Assembly: GCF_019578655.1 (NCBI RefSeq)
Contig: NC_063265.1
Location: forward strand, 17,594,285 to 17,658,284
Origin: Ricinus communis
Taxonomy: Eukaryota > Streptophyta > Magnoliopsida > Malpighiales > Euphorbiaceae
Direction: 5' to 3'
DNA length: 64,000 nt
Below the pieces are notes generated by a model. It was not told where the DNA came from and did not search any database. It was given only the letters and a program-made list of their open reading frames with translations. The translations under genes and the position numbers were made by a program. Below are positions 53,409 through 64,000 of the stretch, one piece after another. Each line of letters begins with the position of its first letter. Position 1 is the first letter of the stretch.

Positions 53409-56400
53409 CTTAATTTTCCTTTGTTTCGACGAGGCTTGGATATGAGTAAGTTTATATATATAGAGAGAGAGGGAACGAACGCAATAAATAAGAAAGCTCC
53501 TCGAAGGAACGTTAGGACTATTAAAACAATCAGGGAATTAGTTTCAACTGGCGTAAGCACCTAAATTATTACGACATTCAACAAGGTTGAAAGTTCGGGC
53601 TGTACTTTTTTGAGGAGGGAAGTTGAATCCTAGATTTCATTACTCACTCTTAATCTATATTACTACTCAATAAACCAATTAATTAGTTAGAGCTCTACTT
53701 AATTACTCCCTATATATATATATGAATTCTCTTTGTTCTTGTTTTTTTCTTTAAAATGTTTTAAATATCCTTTAATTATTCTGAGTGTATTAAGTCAAAT
53801 AAATCAATGACTGCCAGAGGACTGAGACTACATAGTCGGTTGGAAAAATAAAGTAATCTTATTTTATATCAAATTATAAGGTGTGGGTAAGTGACACAGA
53901 ATATGTGGCACCATTATTGCCATTAACACATGTTCCATCGCCCAACCATTCTTTCCCTTTCTGAATATATTTTTATGTTATCCACTACTTGCCCATTTCT
54001 CCACCACCACCTTTTTCATTTTCTTTCCCCTTTTTCCATCATTATAAAAGAAAAGTTTTAATAGGCATAGAGTTATAACCTTGATTTATTAGATGAGATC
54101 TAGGTCAACTTTATTAAGCAGAATCTGATCCTAACACCCTACTACTTAACTATCACTACTATTTTATAATAGAATATTAACATTTAATAATATAATCATT
54201 TTATAAATAATTTACCATCAAATCAACTGTAAATACTACTATTAAGATTATTATGATTTTATTTCAGAAATTATTTTGTTTTATTCTTAATAAGATTAAA
54301 ATAGATATAATAATTTTATTTAACATGAATTCGATATAGCTAGTTGTATATTAAATCATTTAATAAGTATTTTTTTAATTTAAAAAATGAGCATTATATT
54401 AATATTAAACTATAGAAATATAAAGATATTATTTATAAGACAGTAAAAATATAAAAATCAATTAAGTCACATGATATTTTTTTGTTATAGAAAAATCAGT
54501 TATTTAAGTGTAAAAACGTCAAATTATGTGATAATTTTTTTTCATGTTTTTTTATTCTTTATAACGTTTTTATTCCTAAAAGCACGAAAGCAATTTTAGA
54601 AACTACCGAGCACTAAAAAAGAAGATGGTATATATAATGGCTTGAATTAGAAATCAGGATTGATGGATCTAATTCTGATAGAAGTTTCTCTTTACTTTGA
54701 GCTGTTCCTTGCCCCTCCAAATGACAAACAAAAATGTGCTTAATAGCCAAGAGTTGGCCATGAATGGCTGATTAGAGATTTCTCCTCCTTTTGTTGAAGG
54801 TGGATGCATCACAAGTGCCACAATGGGAGGATCGAGTGTGGTGCCAAGAGGGAGAGCCAAGCTTTGGCTTGTGATTGTTGTGCGAGACAAATTTTGCTCG
54901 TATGTTGATTCATATTAATTTCAGTCTTTGAATTTGTGTGTGTTTTCATTAGTGTCCTATAAATTATAATTGTTCTTGAACTTTAATTTCTTTTTTTTTT
55001 ATTTGCATCAAATTTTTTAATATTTGAAATCTTATTGTTTTTCTCTATTAGAAATTACACACAAATTTCATTATAAATTAGAACGATTAATGTACACATT
55101 TCTTTAAATTTAAATTTACACATTTTAATATTATAAAATTTACTAATATGACTTTAGCTTTTAATTATTTAAAACTTATTTTGCAAAATAGAGTTAAAGA
55201 GAACTTCTAAAGTATAAAAAAAAAAAAAAAGTATGAAATCAAGGGGGTAGAAAGAGAATATTACAAGTTGTTAATTAGCATCAATCAATTAGGGATCATA
55301 AATTAGAGTGTAATCATAGTACCCATTAAATGAAAGAAAAATTCCACAAAATATGATGGGAGCATTTCTTTAATTATAATATATCTGTTGGATGATTATA
55401 TACTAATTCTCATTACACTATTAATCCAATAATTGAGTTTATTTATTATTGTTGAGATTCAAAACTGTACTGATTGTTCACTTTTAAAATTATATTTGAA
55501 GTACCAAAAAGTAAAAAAAGAAAAAAAATACAAAATGCTAATTTTATTGATTGGTAGATGGATACCAAATACTGAATTTCCACATCTAAATTTGTTTAGA
55601 GAATTGAATCCTTAATGATTAACTAATTGCCACCAATAAGTACAATCAGTACACAACTTAAGAAATCTTCATGCAATTTGATATAATCCTTGGAGGATTG
55701 ATTGGAAGGACTTTCCACAATAATTTCATAGAATATGTCACCTGGGGGGCTGGTGACGGCAATCAATTATATTAAAATAATCATTTGACAATTTGTCAAT
55801 CATAGTGAAACCTAGGACTCTAATTTTTAATTATTAATAATAATAATAATTCAAGATTGAAATATTCCAAGGAAATTATTATGATTGAAATAGATTTACA
55901 AGTTTTTTTGTAAAAGATAACAAAAATGGATTAAAGGAAGTGATAAAGAATTAAAGCAGAAAGGGTAGTTCCAATGGAGGTGCCTACTAATAATTGAAGT
56001 GTCACTGATGTCAAAGATATACAAGATAGCGGCCATCAAATTACCATTTCTATGCCATCATTCACAGACAGACTGATACCTGTGATTATTCATTAGGTAT
56101 TGTATTATTGGTTAGTTTATTTATTATTTTTAATTAAAATATAATATTTAATAAATAAGTCATGTATTAATATTTATTTATGGATGACGTAATTCACTAA
56201 ATTTATCTTAAATAGTTAAATTAATTAAAATAAAATAAAACACCTAACATTTGTTTTATAACAACTTATACTCTTGTAGTTTTTATCTTCAAGAATTAAA
56301 TTAAATCGTCCTAAAATAAATAGTAAATTATTATTTAAAAGAAATATGCTAAATATATATTTAAATATTTATTTTTTTGATATTCTTAATCTCTTAACTC

Positions 56401-57640
56401 TTGATCCAATCTTTCTCTCTCTCTATATATATATATATATATAAACTCTTGATCCAATCTAACAAATATTTTAATCTCTTTAGTAATAATTAGATATATT
56501 TTAAAAAAGCGATCTAAACATTTAACAAGTTGAAATATTTATTAAGTTAAGATACCATGTAATCAATGATTTATGATTTCAATATGTAAAGTCTATAAAT
56601 CATCGGATAAAGACTAATGTACTAAAGCATTAACACCAATTGATTTATAACGAAACTAATTCGTTCATAAAATAAAAAATCAACAGCCACGGGCCAATAA
56701 AGACCGAGAAGATTAACTCAAATAAGACTTTACGTGTTCTAATATATACTTTACCTTTAAAAAAAAACCTATACTGTATAGTAATTTAATTTTTTTTACA
56801 CTTCTTTTCTTAATAATGTGCGAGTGGCTTAGCTCATTGATGAGGTTTTGCATATATATCCACCACGAGAAAAATAGTCACCACTAAGAATTGAACCATA
56901 ATTTTAAAAATAAATAAATAAATGAATTATTATCTATTATATAAGTTGGATTTTATAAAAATAAAAAGAAATATTAAGAAGAGCTGAAATATGATTATGA
57001 GCTATGTTTATTCTAATTATGAGACATGCCCAAGATTTCCTCAATTCCCACTCAATTCAGCTATTTTGGAATTCAATTTTGTTTGATAAATTCTATGCGC
57101 ATTACTCAATAATATTAACAATTTTAATGCCATATATTATTGAATTTAAAATGAAGAGCCTTTTCCTTGCCCTCCATTCTACTTTTCCATTTTTAATAAT
57201 TTTATTTTAAATTTGGTACTTTTTTTAATATAATTTGTTTAACTAAAGTGAAATATATCACATTTTAATACAAATTATTCTGATTTTTTGAAACTATGTC
57301 AAGGTTTATAATAATTTTATTCATTAGAATGTTGCATTTTCTAATATTAAACTTTATTTTTCCATAAATTATTTTTTTATTCAGTCCAATAATATTTACA
57401 TATTTGTACCTTAAAAGTGATTATTACTAGATTCCATGAAAATTAATATTACATTATAATGATTAATTATTACTTTTTTATGCTAAAATTCACTATTTTA
57501 CTTTTTTCACATTGAATTCTAATTAAATCTTAATCGAAATTAGATATAAATATTAATATATATATATATATTTTTTTTTGTTTAAGACCTAATAATCTCA
57601 TTCCTGCTTTTGGTCCATTGTACTAATTTCTTTTTATGTT
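53409..57640. other. Intergenic region between the HKT gene and the kinase pair
   Basis: HKT promoter at the left (GA-rich tract near 53459-53475). AT-rich beyond, with (TC)n(TA)n at about 56412-56441 and (TA)n near 57555. Contains the unassigned small ORF at 54669-54890 and a tRNA-A-box-like word (GTGGCTTAGCTCATTGATG) near 56824 without a matching B-box. No other gene is supported. Confidence 0.45.
54669..54890 (-). other. Unassigned small reading frame with coding-like composition
   Basis: About 220 bp of clearly higher GC than the surroundings. The minus strand is open for 73 codons, without a proper ATG at its beginning but with internal Met codons, and reads '...LALPLGTTLDPPIVALVMHP', 'PSTKGGEISNQPFMANSWLL', then a hydrophobic run 'STFLFVIW' and a basic tail. 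I do not recognise it. It could be an exon fragment, a small protein or a transposon piece. The opposite strand also gives a plausible peptide interrupted by a stop. Confidence 0.2.
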
Positions 57641-57700
57641 TGACCACCCGCGAACGCGTCGACTCCGTGTTTAGTGTTCAACGCACTCCACGTGGATTTC
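57641..57700. promoter_or_regulatory. CGCG and CACGTG boxes upstream of the intronless kinase
   Basis: A GC-rich island in AT-rich DNA with ACGCGT (57654-57659; matches the CAMTA-binding VCGCGB consensus) and CACGTG (57689-57694). It lies about 665-705 bp upstream of the kinase ATG. A role in its expression is inference. Confidence 0.35.
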
Positions 57701-58357
57701 TTATTGTTTTTCCTTTTCTTTTCTATTTTTCCAACACTAACTAACAATAACTAATTATTTAATATTTTTCCTGCTGAATCATTAATATTGATGATTTCGT
57801 TAATCCTTGACTTCAGTTGGACATCCATTCAATTATATCAACCCAAAAACATAACTTAAAATTATAGTTCTATATTAATTGACATTATTAACGGATCAGT
57901 TGCTCTTATTAATATTAAATTTGATAATTAAATAAGTGACCCATATTTTTGATTGTCAAGATAATTTTATTTATTTAGGGACTTCGCAATTTAGAAACCC
58001 ACTGTCACTGGGAGTTCTATCTTATATTTAGCACTGGTTAAGGATTTATAATTCTATTAGTTAGATTCCTAATCCTACTAGCGAACTGATTAAGTTTCAG
58101 TTCATATAAAGTTATGTTATGATTGCAGCAAGCAGATTAAAAATTTCGAGTTTTCTTTTTGCTTATGTTCATGCTTTGGTTCTCTGCTTTAATTTGTTAA
58201 ACTTTTGGGTTCTACAGTATTACAGAATTTAGGCAAGACCAGAAGGACAATCTACAATTTTTCTTTTGTGATCCGAGTTCAAGTTGTGATTCTTGTCCTG
58301 CTGGAGAATATAGAATAAATAGCATCCTGCAACATTGTAAAAGGAATTGATTTAGAT

Positions 58358-59392
58358 ATGGGTAATGCTTGCTCGGGGAACTGCAGTTTCTTTAAATCAA
58401 CATTCTCTGACGCGATCCTCTGCTGGGAATATGATCATGATTTACTTCCTGATACTAGCAACGCAGAGCCTGTCGATGAAAACCCACCTTCTGTCGGGGA
58501 AAGGGAACCTCCAAGACCAACGGTAATGAAAATAAACAATGCAATCTTACAGCCCAAGACTAAACATTTTAACGAAATTTTCAATCTGGGGAGAGTGTTT
58601 GGCGAAGGTAGCTCTGGTGCTGTGTTTCTTTGTGTTGAGAAGGCAACAAGCAGACAATATGCCTGCAAAGTGATTGAGAAGGCAAACCTGACCAGAACTG
58701 AACATGTAAAGGCTCTGGTGGGGGAAATTCAGATAATGCGTCATTTGGAAGGAAATCCTAATGTCGCATCAATACAGGACGCTTATGAAGATTCTGAAGC
58801 AGTATACATTGTTATGGAGTTATGTAGAGGTGGTGAGCTCTTTGATCGGATGAAAAAGCGGGGCCGATGCACAGAAACTGAGGCAGCTGAGCTTATCAGG
58901 ACTATTGTTACAGTTGTGCAGAGTTTACACTCTTCAGGGGTTATGCATAAAGACCTTAAGCCGGATAATTTTCTATTTCTCAATGAAGAACAAAACTCGC
59001 CTCTCAAAGTAATAGATTTCGGATTGTCAACATTTTTCAAGCCAGGTGAAAAGCTTAGTGAACCTGCTGGTACCCCATTTTATATTGCACCTGAAGTTTT
59101 AAAGAAGCATTACGGTCCTGAAGCTGACATTTGGAGCGCTGGGGTGATTCTTTACATTTTGTTAAGTGGGACGCCTCCCTTTTGGGCGGAAACAAAGGAA
59201 ATGATATACCAAACGGTTTTACATGAAGGTCTTGATTTGTCATCAGATCCTTGGCCTGTTATTTCAGAGAATGCTAAGGATTTGGTGAGAAGAATGCTTG
59301 ATCGAAACCCCGATACTAGGATTACTGCAAGTGAAGCGTTGTCCCACCTTTGGTTTCGGACTAATGGTTTACAGGCCTCGAAAGAACCATGA
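58358..59392 (+). CDS. Intronless CDPK-derived protein kinase lacking the junction and EF hands, 344 aa
   Basis: One open frame from ATG to TGA. It starts MGNACSGNC, a myristoylation (G2) and palmitoylation (C5, C9) signal. A short variable domain (10-75) leads into a full Ser/Thr kinase: Gly loop GEGSSGAV, K104, E123, H197-K198-D199 (HKD in place of HRD), D220-F221-G222, '[20 protein letters not shown]', 'LLSGTPPFWAETKEM' and 'VRRMLDRNPDTRITASEAL'. It matches the multi-exon CDPK of this window across three of that gene's splice sites without introns, so it looks like a retrocopy. It stops at 'LSHLWFRTNGLQASKEP', matching '[16 protein letters not shown]' of the CDPK, so the whole autoinhibitory and Ca2+-binding part is absent. 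If expressed it should be membrane-bound and Ca2+-independent (inference). A tract of 13 A begins about 50 nt after the stop. A diverged tandem copy follows 1.4 kb downstream. Confidence 0.9.
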   Translation: MGNACSGNCSFFKSTFSDAILCWEYDHDLLPDTSNAEPVDENPPSVGEREPPRPTVMKINNAILQPKTKHFNEIFNLGRVFGEGSSGAVFLCVEKATSRQYACKVIEKANLTRTEHVKALVGEIQIMRHLEGNPNVASIQDAYEDSEAVYIVMELCRGGELFDRMKKRGRCTETEAAELIRTIVTVVQSLHSSGVMHKDLKPDNFLFLNEEQNSPLKVIDFGLSTFFKPGEKLSEPAGTPFYIAPEVLKKHYGPEADIWSAGVILYILLSGTPPFWAETKEMIYQTVLHEGLDLSSDPWPVISENAKDLVRRMLDRNPDTRITASEALSHLWFRTNGLQASKEP

Positions 59393-60819
59393 TTCCTACC
59401 CTTGCATAGAACAATAACCTGAAGAGCCTATAAGGAGAGAAAAAAAAAAAAAACAGATTACTAGTTGAGAGAAGTTTTTATGATCATAGAATTAGAAAGT
59501 AAAGGCCAAGCAATCATTCAACAATTGTAATTTTTTTATCTAAACATTATAAATGAAGGATGGAAGTGGATATGTTACCTATAATATAAAGAGCATCAAC
59601 ATTATGAATGCTAGAGATAGAAGATGCTTTGCTCATTCATTTGAACTGTGAATATCATCATGAGTGAAACGAATTCCTTCAATACCAAAAATTGGATGAT
59701 TTTAGATCATCAATATCAGCTACAAGTAATGGTCATTCGACTGCAACCCCAAATAGATATTTCTTTCACAAGGCCAAGTTTTAACATAAAAACGATGAAT
59801 AATTTATAATTGCAGCAAAAGAGTATTCCCATGATTTGTGTCGTTTCCAAGCTTGTTCACATATGTTAAGTACGTCCTGACTCATAATTAATATTAATTA
59901 GAATTATATACATAGTTTTATTGTTTTACAATTTTTAGTATGAAATTTTTTAGATATTTAAAAAAAAATTCGATTCGCAGAAATTTAATTAATTTAATTA
60001 TTTTTACTTTAATATGTAATTATTATCATGTTGCTCATATTTGATAACGTGAATACAAGAGATTAACGGTCATCAAATCATTCTCATAGTAACAGTAGCT
60101 TCTTAAACTGCGATTAAAAACACATTAAACATTCACGAATAAAATTACTGAAAGATATGAAAAACAGGGATGACAAGAAATTCTCCTCTTATTCCCTTTT
60201 CTTGTTCTAGGTTTTGGCAACATTGATGACTATCTCTCTTATAGAAAAGAAGCAATAAGTTTCAGCCAAATTATAATTATACAACAAACATCTGAGCTAC
60301 GACATCATCAAATCCACATAGAAGAATTCAGCCACCATGTCATTACTCATTCTTTGTATAAGGAAGTTCCGCAAGGGCCGTATGCAATTTCTCTGACAGA
60401 CACTTTGTCTGAGACATTGCTGCTTTCATATGTAGTTCTCTTCTATTATCAATATAGATTCAGGTCACTGGAATAGTGTAGTATAATTTCCTATTTTTTT
60501 GTTCGTCAATGATACTTTTTCTAATATTTATAATGTATTAGTCCTCTGGTTCTTGAGTTTTTAGTTTTTCTAAACAATCAAAGACATAAGACATGATCAT
60601 TTGATATGTCGGTTATTACAGAAATATAAATTTTTTTATCAGATGCAAGATGATAATTATTTGTTCCTTACTAAATTGTTCTTCATTTCTTTATGTTAAT
60701 CCAAGCTTAAGGTTTCAAAAAAGTTGAAGAGTTGAAATGACAGATTTGTGTTTTGTATTGCTTGCTGCAGCAAACAGAAAATATAGCATCCTACTATTGC
60801 AAGTGATAGCAATAACAGG
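59393..60819. other. Spacer between the kinase and its pseudogene copy
   Basis: Contains the 3' flank of the intact kinase (CCTGAAGAGCC... then an A13 tract near 59438-59452) and the 5' flank of the pseudogene. The segment before each ATG shares ATAGCATCCT-type sequence (58318 and 60784), so the duplication included flanking DNA. No gene. Confidence 0.6.
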
Positions 60820-61736
60820 ATGGGTAATGCTTGTGTATGAGCCTCCCATACTAACAACAGATAACATTTCAATAACCCACCTGCGAAACAAATGCTAACG
60901 CAAATAGACACTTTACTTATACAGAAAGACCAAACATTTTATTTCCGTCTGGGGAGGAAAATTGATGAAGGACGTTATCGTTCAGTGTTTCTTTGCGTTG
61001 AAAAAGCAACAAGAAAAGAATATGCCTGCAAATTGATGGAGAAGCAAAAAATGATCACAAACAAGGATGTGAAGGATCTGATGAATGAAATTCAGATAAT
61101 GCAGCAGTTGACAGGAAATCCAAATGTTACAAAAATACAAGAGGCTTACGAGGATGATGAGTCAGTGTATATTGTTATGGAATTGTGCAAAGGTGGTTCG
61201 CTCTTGGATAGAATTAAAAAGCACGGCCGATATTCAGAAACTGATGCAGCTAAGATTATCAGGACTATTGCTGTAGTTGTTCAGAGGCTGCATTCTCTAG
61301 GGGTAATGCATAGAGTCCTTGAGCCAGAAAATATTCTATTTCTCGGTGAACAGGAAGATTCTCCTCTCAAAATAATCCATTTCGGATTCTCAACTTTCTT
61401 CAAGCCAAGTGAAAAATTTAGCGAGATTGCCGGTACCCTACTTTACTTAGCACCTGAAGTTTTAAAAACTATTATGGCCCTGAAGCTGATATATGGAGTA
61501 TCGGAGTGATTCTTTACATTTTATTAACTGGGGTGCCTCCTTTCTGGGCTCCAACAGAGAAGAAGATAGAAGAAGAGGTTTTACACGGGGATCTTGATTT
61601 GTCATCAGATTCTTGGCCTGATATTTCAGAAATTGCTAAAGAATTGGTGAGAAAAAAGCTTGATCGAAACCCTGCCACCAGGATAACTACTAGTGAAGTA
61701 CTGTGCGACACTTGGGTTAGTAGTAATATTTCATAG
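60820..61736 (+). pseudogene. Tandem pseudogene of the intronless CDPK-derived kinase
   Basis: It begins ATGGGTAATGCTTGT (MGNAC) like the intact copy but hits TGA at codon 7; most of the N-terminal domain is deleted, and the kinase frame is open again from about 60892. Gly loop DEGRYRSV (Gly loop changed), K in 'YACKLMEK', 'MHRVLEPEN' where the catalytic Asp of HRD is Val, and 'IHFGFS' where the DFG Asp is His. A one-base deletion near 61463-61470, in the segment after 'APEVL', shifts the frame; the rest ('[15 protein letters not shown]' to 'TWVSSNIS') continues in another frame to TAG at 61734-61736. The 3' flank (ACAACCTGAAGAGG) is still alignable with that of the intact copy. The combination of an early stop, a deletion, a frameshift and loss of two essential acids means no active kinase. 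Confidence 0.88.
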
Positions 61737-63929
61737 TGTTGGAAGATCCAGTTATCAATTCCTACATTTCTATACAACAACCTGAAGAGGCTAGCTTGCT
61801 GCCAGGAGAAGAAACAGATAAGCTGGAAGAAATGTTGAAGATCATCGAGTACGCGATATAGTTGTTGTCAAGGCTGCGATACTTTTGCAATCACATTAGC
61901 AAAAGTAATTTGTAGCTTTTGCTTGTTTCGTTACATAAAATGTACAAGTAAATGTAACAATAATTCCCAGAATCTTTCTAAAGCTTTATTTTATTTTATT
62001 TTATTTTTTGAAAGAAAAAAGAACTTTTTTTTTTTTTTTCCATTTACCGACTAAGAATTTAAGAAAAAAAGAGAGAGAGAGAAAACCAATAATAATAACA
62101 ACAAGAACTTGAGCATATATGTACATTAAGATTAAAACTAGCATCGAGGACAAACTCAATCAAGACATAGCACCTCAAATGCTTTAAAGCTAGATCAACA
62201 AACAATGTCGACCTAGAAAATTGTGAGGTTTTAGTGATATTAAAATTAGAAGCGCAAGTGCTATAAAAGATTTTCACTACCAATATCCAGTAAAATCTCT
62301 TTATAGTCATACTTTAAATAAAAAAAATAATTATTAAAAGAAAATTTGATTTTAATTTGGATCAATTATAAATATGAATAAATTTTATATTATAATAAGT
62401 TACAAATTTTTAAAATTTTGTATGAAGAAAATATTTCTCTCTATAATAAGTCTAAAAAAATTTAATATTAAATTTTTTATTAAATTATAATTTTCTTATG
62501 GTTATAAATTTAATTTGGTTTGAAATGTAAAACTATTATATTAGAGAAAAAAATGTTTGTAGATGATTAGATGTGGCAGCAGCAATTATAATTAAGCTAC
62601 ATCAATTCCGGTTTAGGTCAAGAGTCCAGACTCAACATAACCTGGCCTATCATGGCCGTTATGACTGGTAGGAACGCCCAGCTGATCCCTTCTTTCTTTC
62701 CTCCTCATCAAATCTAAAATTTCAGAGTTTCTTTATATAATTAGGTTCAGTAATTTCTCCTTTTTATCTTATTTTTATAGGAGATCAAATTCTTAACCTC
62801 ACACTTCCATTAATTAATTTTAATGTTACAGAGTTAAAAGCTCGTCAGTTCTTTTACTCTTTTATATCTCCTTATTCACTATGTTACCATCAATATTACT
62901 GAGTTAAAAAGAATTTTGTGGTATCCCAACAATTTATATGTATTACTTAAAAAAAAAATCATACCCTATTAAGACTAATAAATGTTGCTTAAATCTGTGG
63001 GCGGAATTGATTTCAGAAAGCTACCTGCTAAGCTTTGTCAAAGAGACTTTAATTAGGTTGATAAATGATGGGGCCAATCTCATCTTTCTGGAGGGGAAGG
63101 ATATGGTTGGCCAATCCAAATAGTCCTGACTGACAATAATATAATATTTATAACGTTTTTCTTTCTTCTTCGCAACTTCAAGTTGTGTTGGGACATAATC
63201 TATTTACCAGATGGGGAAAATGATTGCGAATCAGTACTTCAATACGAAGTTTCTTCCACTCCTTGAATCATTTGGCCGTTTGGGAGAAGGAAAGATCTCA
63301 TCCCAAAATCTGAAAATATTTTTGAGAAACTGCCAAATTTCCGATCGCACACAATATCAAGAAAAATCAATAAAAGTAAAAGTACGGCTATGCAATACAA
63401 AGTGGGCATTTCACTTAGCACTTGGGAGGTAGTTTGTAGTAGTAATAAGAGAGGCCGGCCAGAAGGAACGAACACCATTAGAGAAAAAATTCTTGCATTA
63501 TGTACTTTGTACCAATTCTTAAGCCATTATTGAACACCATTAATTGGATAACAAAAACACAACCACAAAACCATCCGCCTTTTGGTTTAGCTCGCTATCA
63601 CAATTTCGTGCAACATTTGGGCAGTTCTCGAATCTAAAGCAACTTAAATGTTTCCATGCCATTCTGTAATCTAAACAAAAACAATTAACAGCAAGTGCTT
63701 GTGCGACCAAGAATAAGTGGACTGCGACCATCCAAATTTGGTCTAAATATATAATATGTATCAAATATAGTACGTGCCAACCCCAAGATCATGGAGATCA
63801 GCTCAGAAAAAGGCAAAACAGCTCATACACCAGTATTGAAAAAGTCACCGTTAAAGGCCAGAGAACAAGTCCATTTTCCAAGTTAAAATAGAACCACAGT
63901 AATAACAGATTAATATTAACCCAACTTAC
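61737..63929. other. AT-rich intergenic region to the right of the pseudogene
   Basis: No gene is supported. It contains a poly(T) tract near 62025-62040. An unrecognised, higher-GC stretch at 62990-63120 and a short open frame at 63211-63432 ('MGKMIANQYFNTKFLPLLES') were looked at but lack family resemblance. If the right-edge exon is real, its downstream intron or 3' UTR begins at 63929. Confidence 0.4.
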
Positions 63930-64000
63930 AAGTTTGTCGCATTCCCTATAGCCTTGTCTTTGCAAGTTCTCAATCTGTGGATTAGCTGGATTTGTCCACT
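63930..64000 (-). CDS. Possible partial exon of an unidentified gene entering from the right
   Basis: On the minus strand the last 71 bases read 'WTNPANPQIENLQRQGYREC' followed by 'DKL', then a strong donor CTT|GTAAGT at 63929. Composition is coding-like and differs from the AT-rich sequence to its left. The family is not recognised and a second frame is also open over this short stretch, so this is tentative. Confidence 0.3.

Noticed and set aside
56824..56910. tRNA-like GTGGCTTAGCTCATTGATG segment
   Set aside because: There is no B-box on the same strand and no cloverleaf; a GGTTCAATTC word lies on the opposite strand. At most a scrambled SINE scrap.
59438..59452. A13 tract after the intronless kinase as a fossil poly(A) tail
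   Set aside because: The gene stops well short of a CDPK 3' end, and the aligned position in the tandem copy has only a few A residues, so the tract may be a later slippage product. Not usable as proof of retroposition.
63211..63432. Plus-strand frame 'MGKMIANQYFNTKFLP...' as a third kinase-derived copy
   Set aside because: Despite a 'GEGKISSQN' stretch reminiscent of a Gly loop, nothing else aligns with a kinase domain and the composition is that of the spacer.

Overview
This window is nuclear DNA from a flowering plant, almost certainly a eudicot. Genes have many short introns with GT/AG borders, the spacers are very AT-rich with long (TA)n tracts and transposon debris, and every recognisable protein is plant-type: ABCG half-transporter, CDPK, VQ protein, PLS-DYW PPR protein, F-box/JmjC protein and HKT transporter. 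From memory, three of them (ABCG22, the PPR protein and JMJ22) match the Arabidopsis neighbours At5g06530, At5g06540 and At5g06550. Base composition and protein style would fit a rosid such as Malpighiales/Euphorbiaceae, but species cannot be fixed from sequence alone.

Layout. (1) 480-3346, minus: 5' part of an ABCG22-like ABC transporter that runs off the left edge. (2) 3.3-15.1 kb: spacer with microsatellites, a cluster of four CACGTG boxes (9.92-10.19 kb) and a 20-bp perfect palindrome. (3) 15084-20535, minus: complete seven-exon calcium-dependent protein kinase with four EF hands. (4) 20.5-29.9 kb: repeat-rich spacer with a ~2.3 kb terminal-inverted-repeat element that carries an array of TTCACGGCCGTGAA-like palindromes, and a duplicated AT-rich element. 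(5) 29928-30356, plus: VQ-motif protein, followed by a 39-bp minisatellite with a three-unit higher-order period. (6) 33788-34515: a MITE with long inverted termini. (7) 35748-41360, plus: a 14-coding-exon DONSON homologue with an upstream ORF that crosses its leader intron. (8) 42283-44136, minus: intronless DYW-type PPR gene, convergent with DONSON. (9) 44675-47711, minus: two-exon F-box/JmjC gene (JMJ22-like). (10) 50309-53408, minus: three-exon class I HKT sodium transporter. (11) 58358-59392, plus: an intronless, EF-hand-less CDPK-derived kinase, then its tandem pseudogene at 60820-61736. (12) A possible partial exon on the minus strand at the right edge.

These are independent eukaryotic genes, not an operon. 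Loose themes are calcium/ABA/salt physiology (ABCG22, CDPK, HKT) and genome maintenance (DONSON). The most unusual item is the pair of intronless CDPK-derived kinases. One keeps an intact kinase domain and a myristoylation signal but has lost the whole calmodulin-like regulatory part; the other has lost the catalytic Asp and the DFG Asp and is frameshifted. Exon borders were placed by hand from splice consensus and reading-frame continuity; all multi-exon genes close in frame with the borders given. Gene names rest on remembered family sequences, not on a database search.
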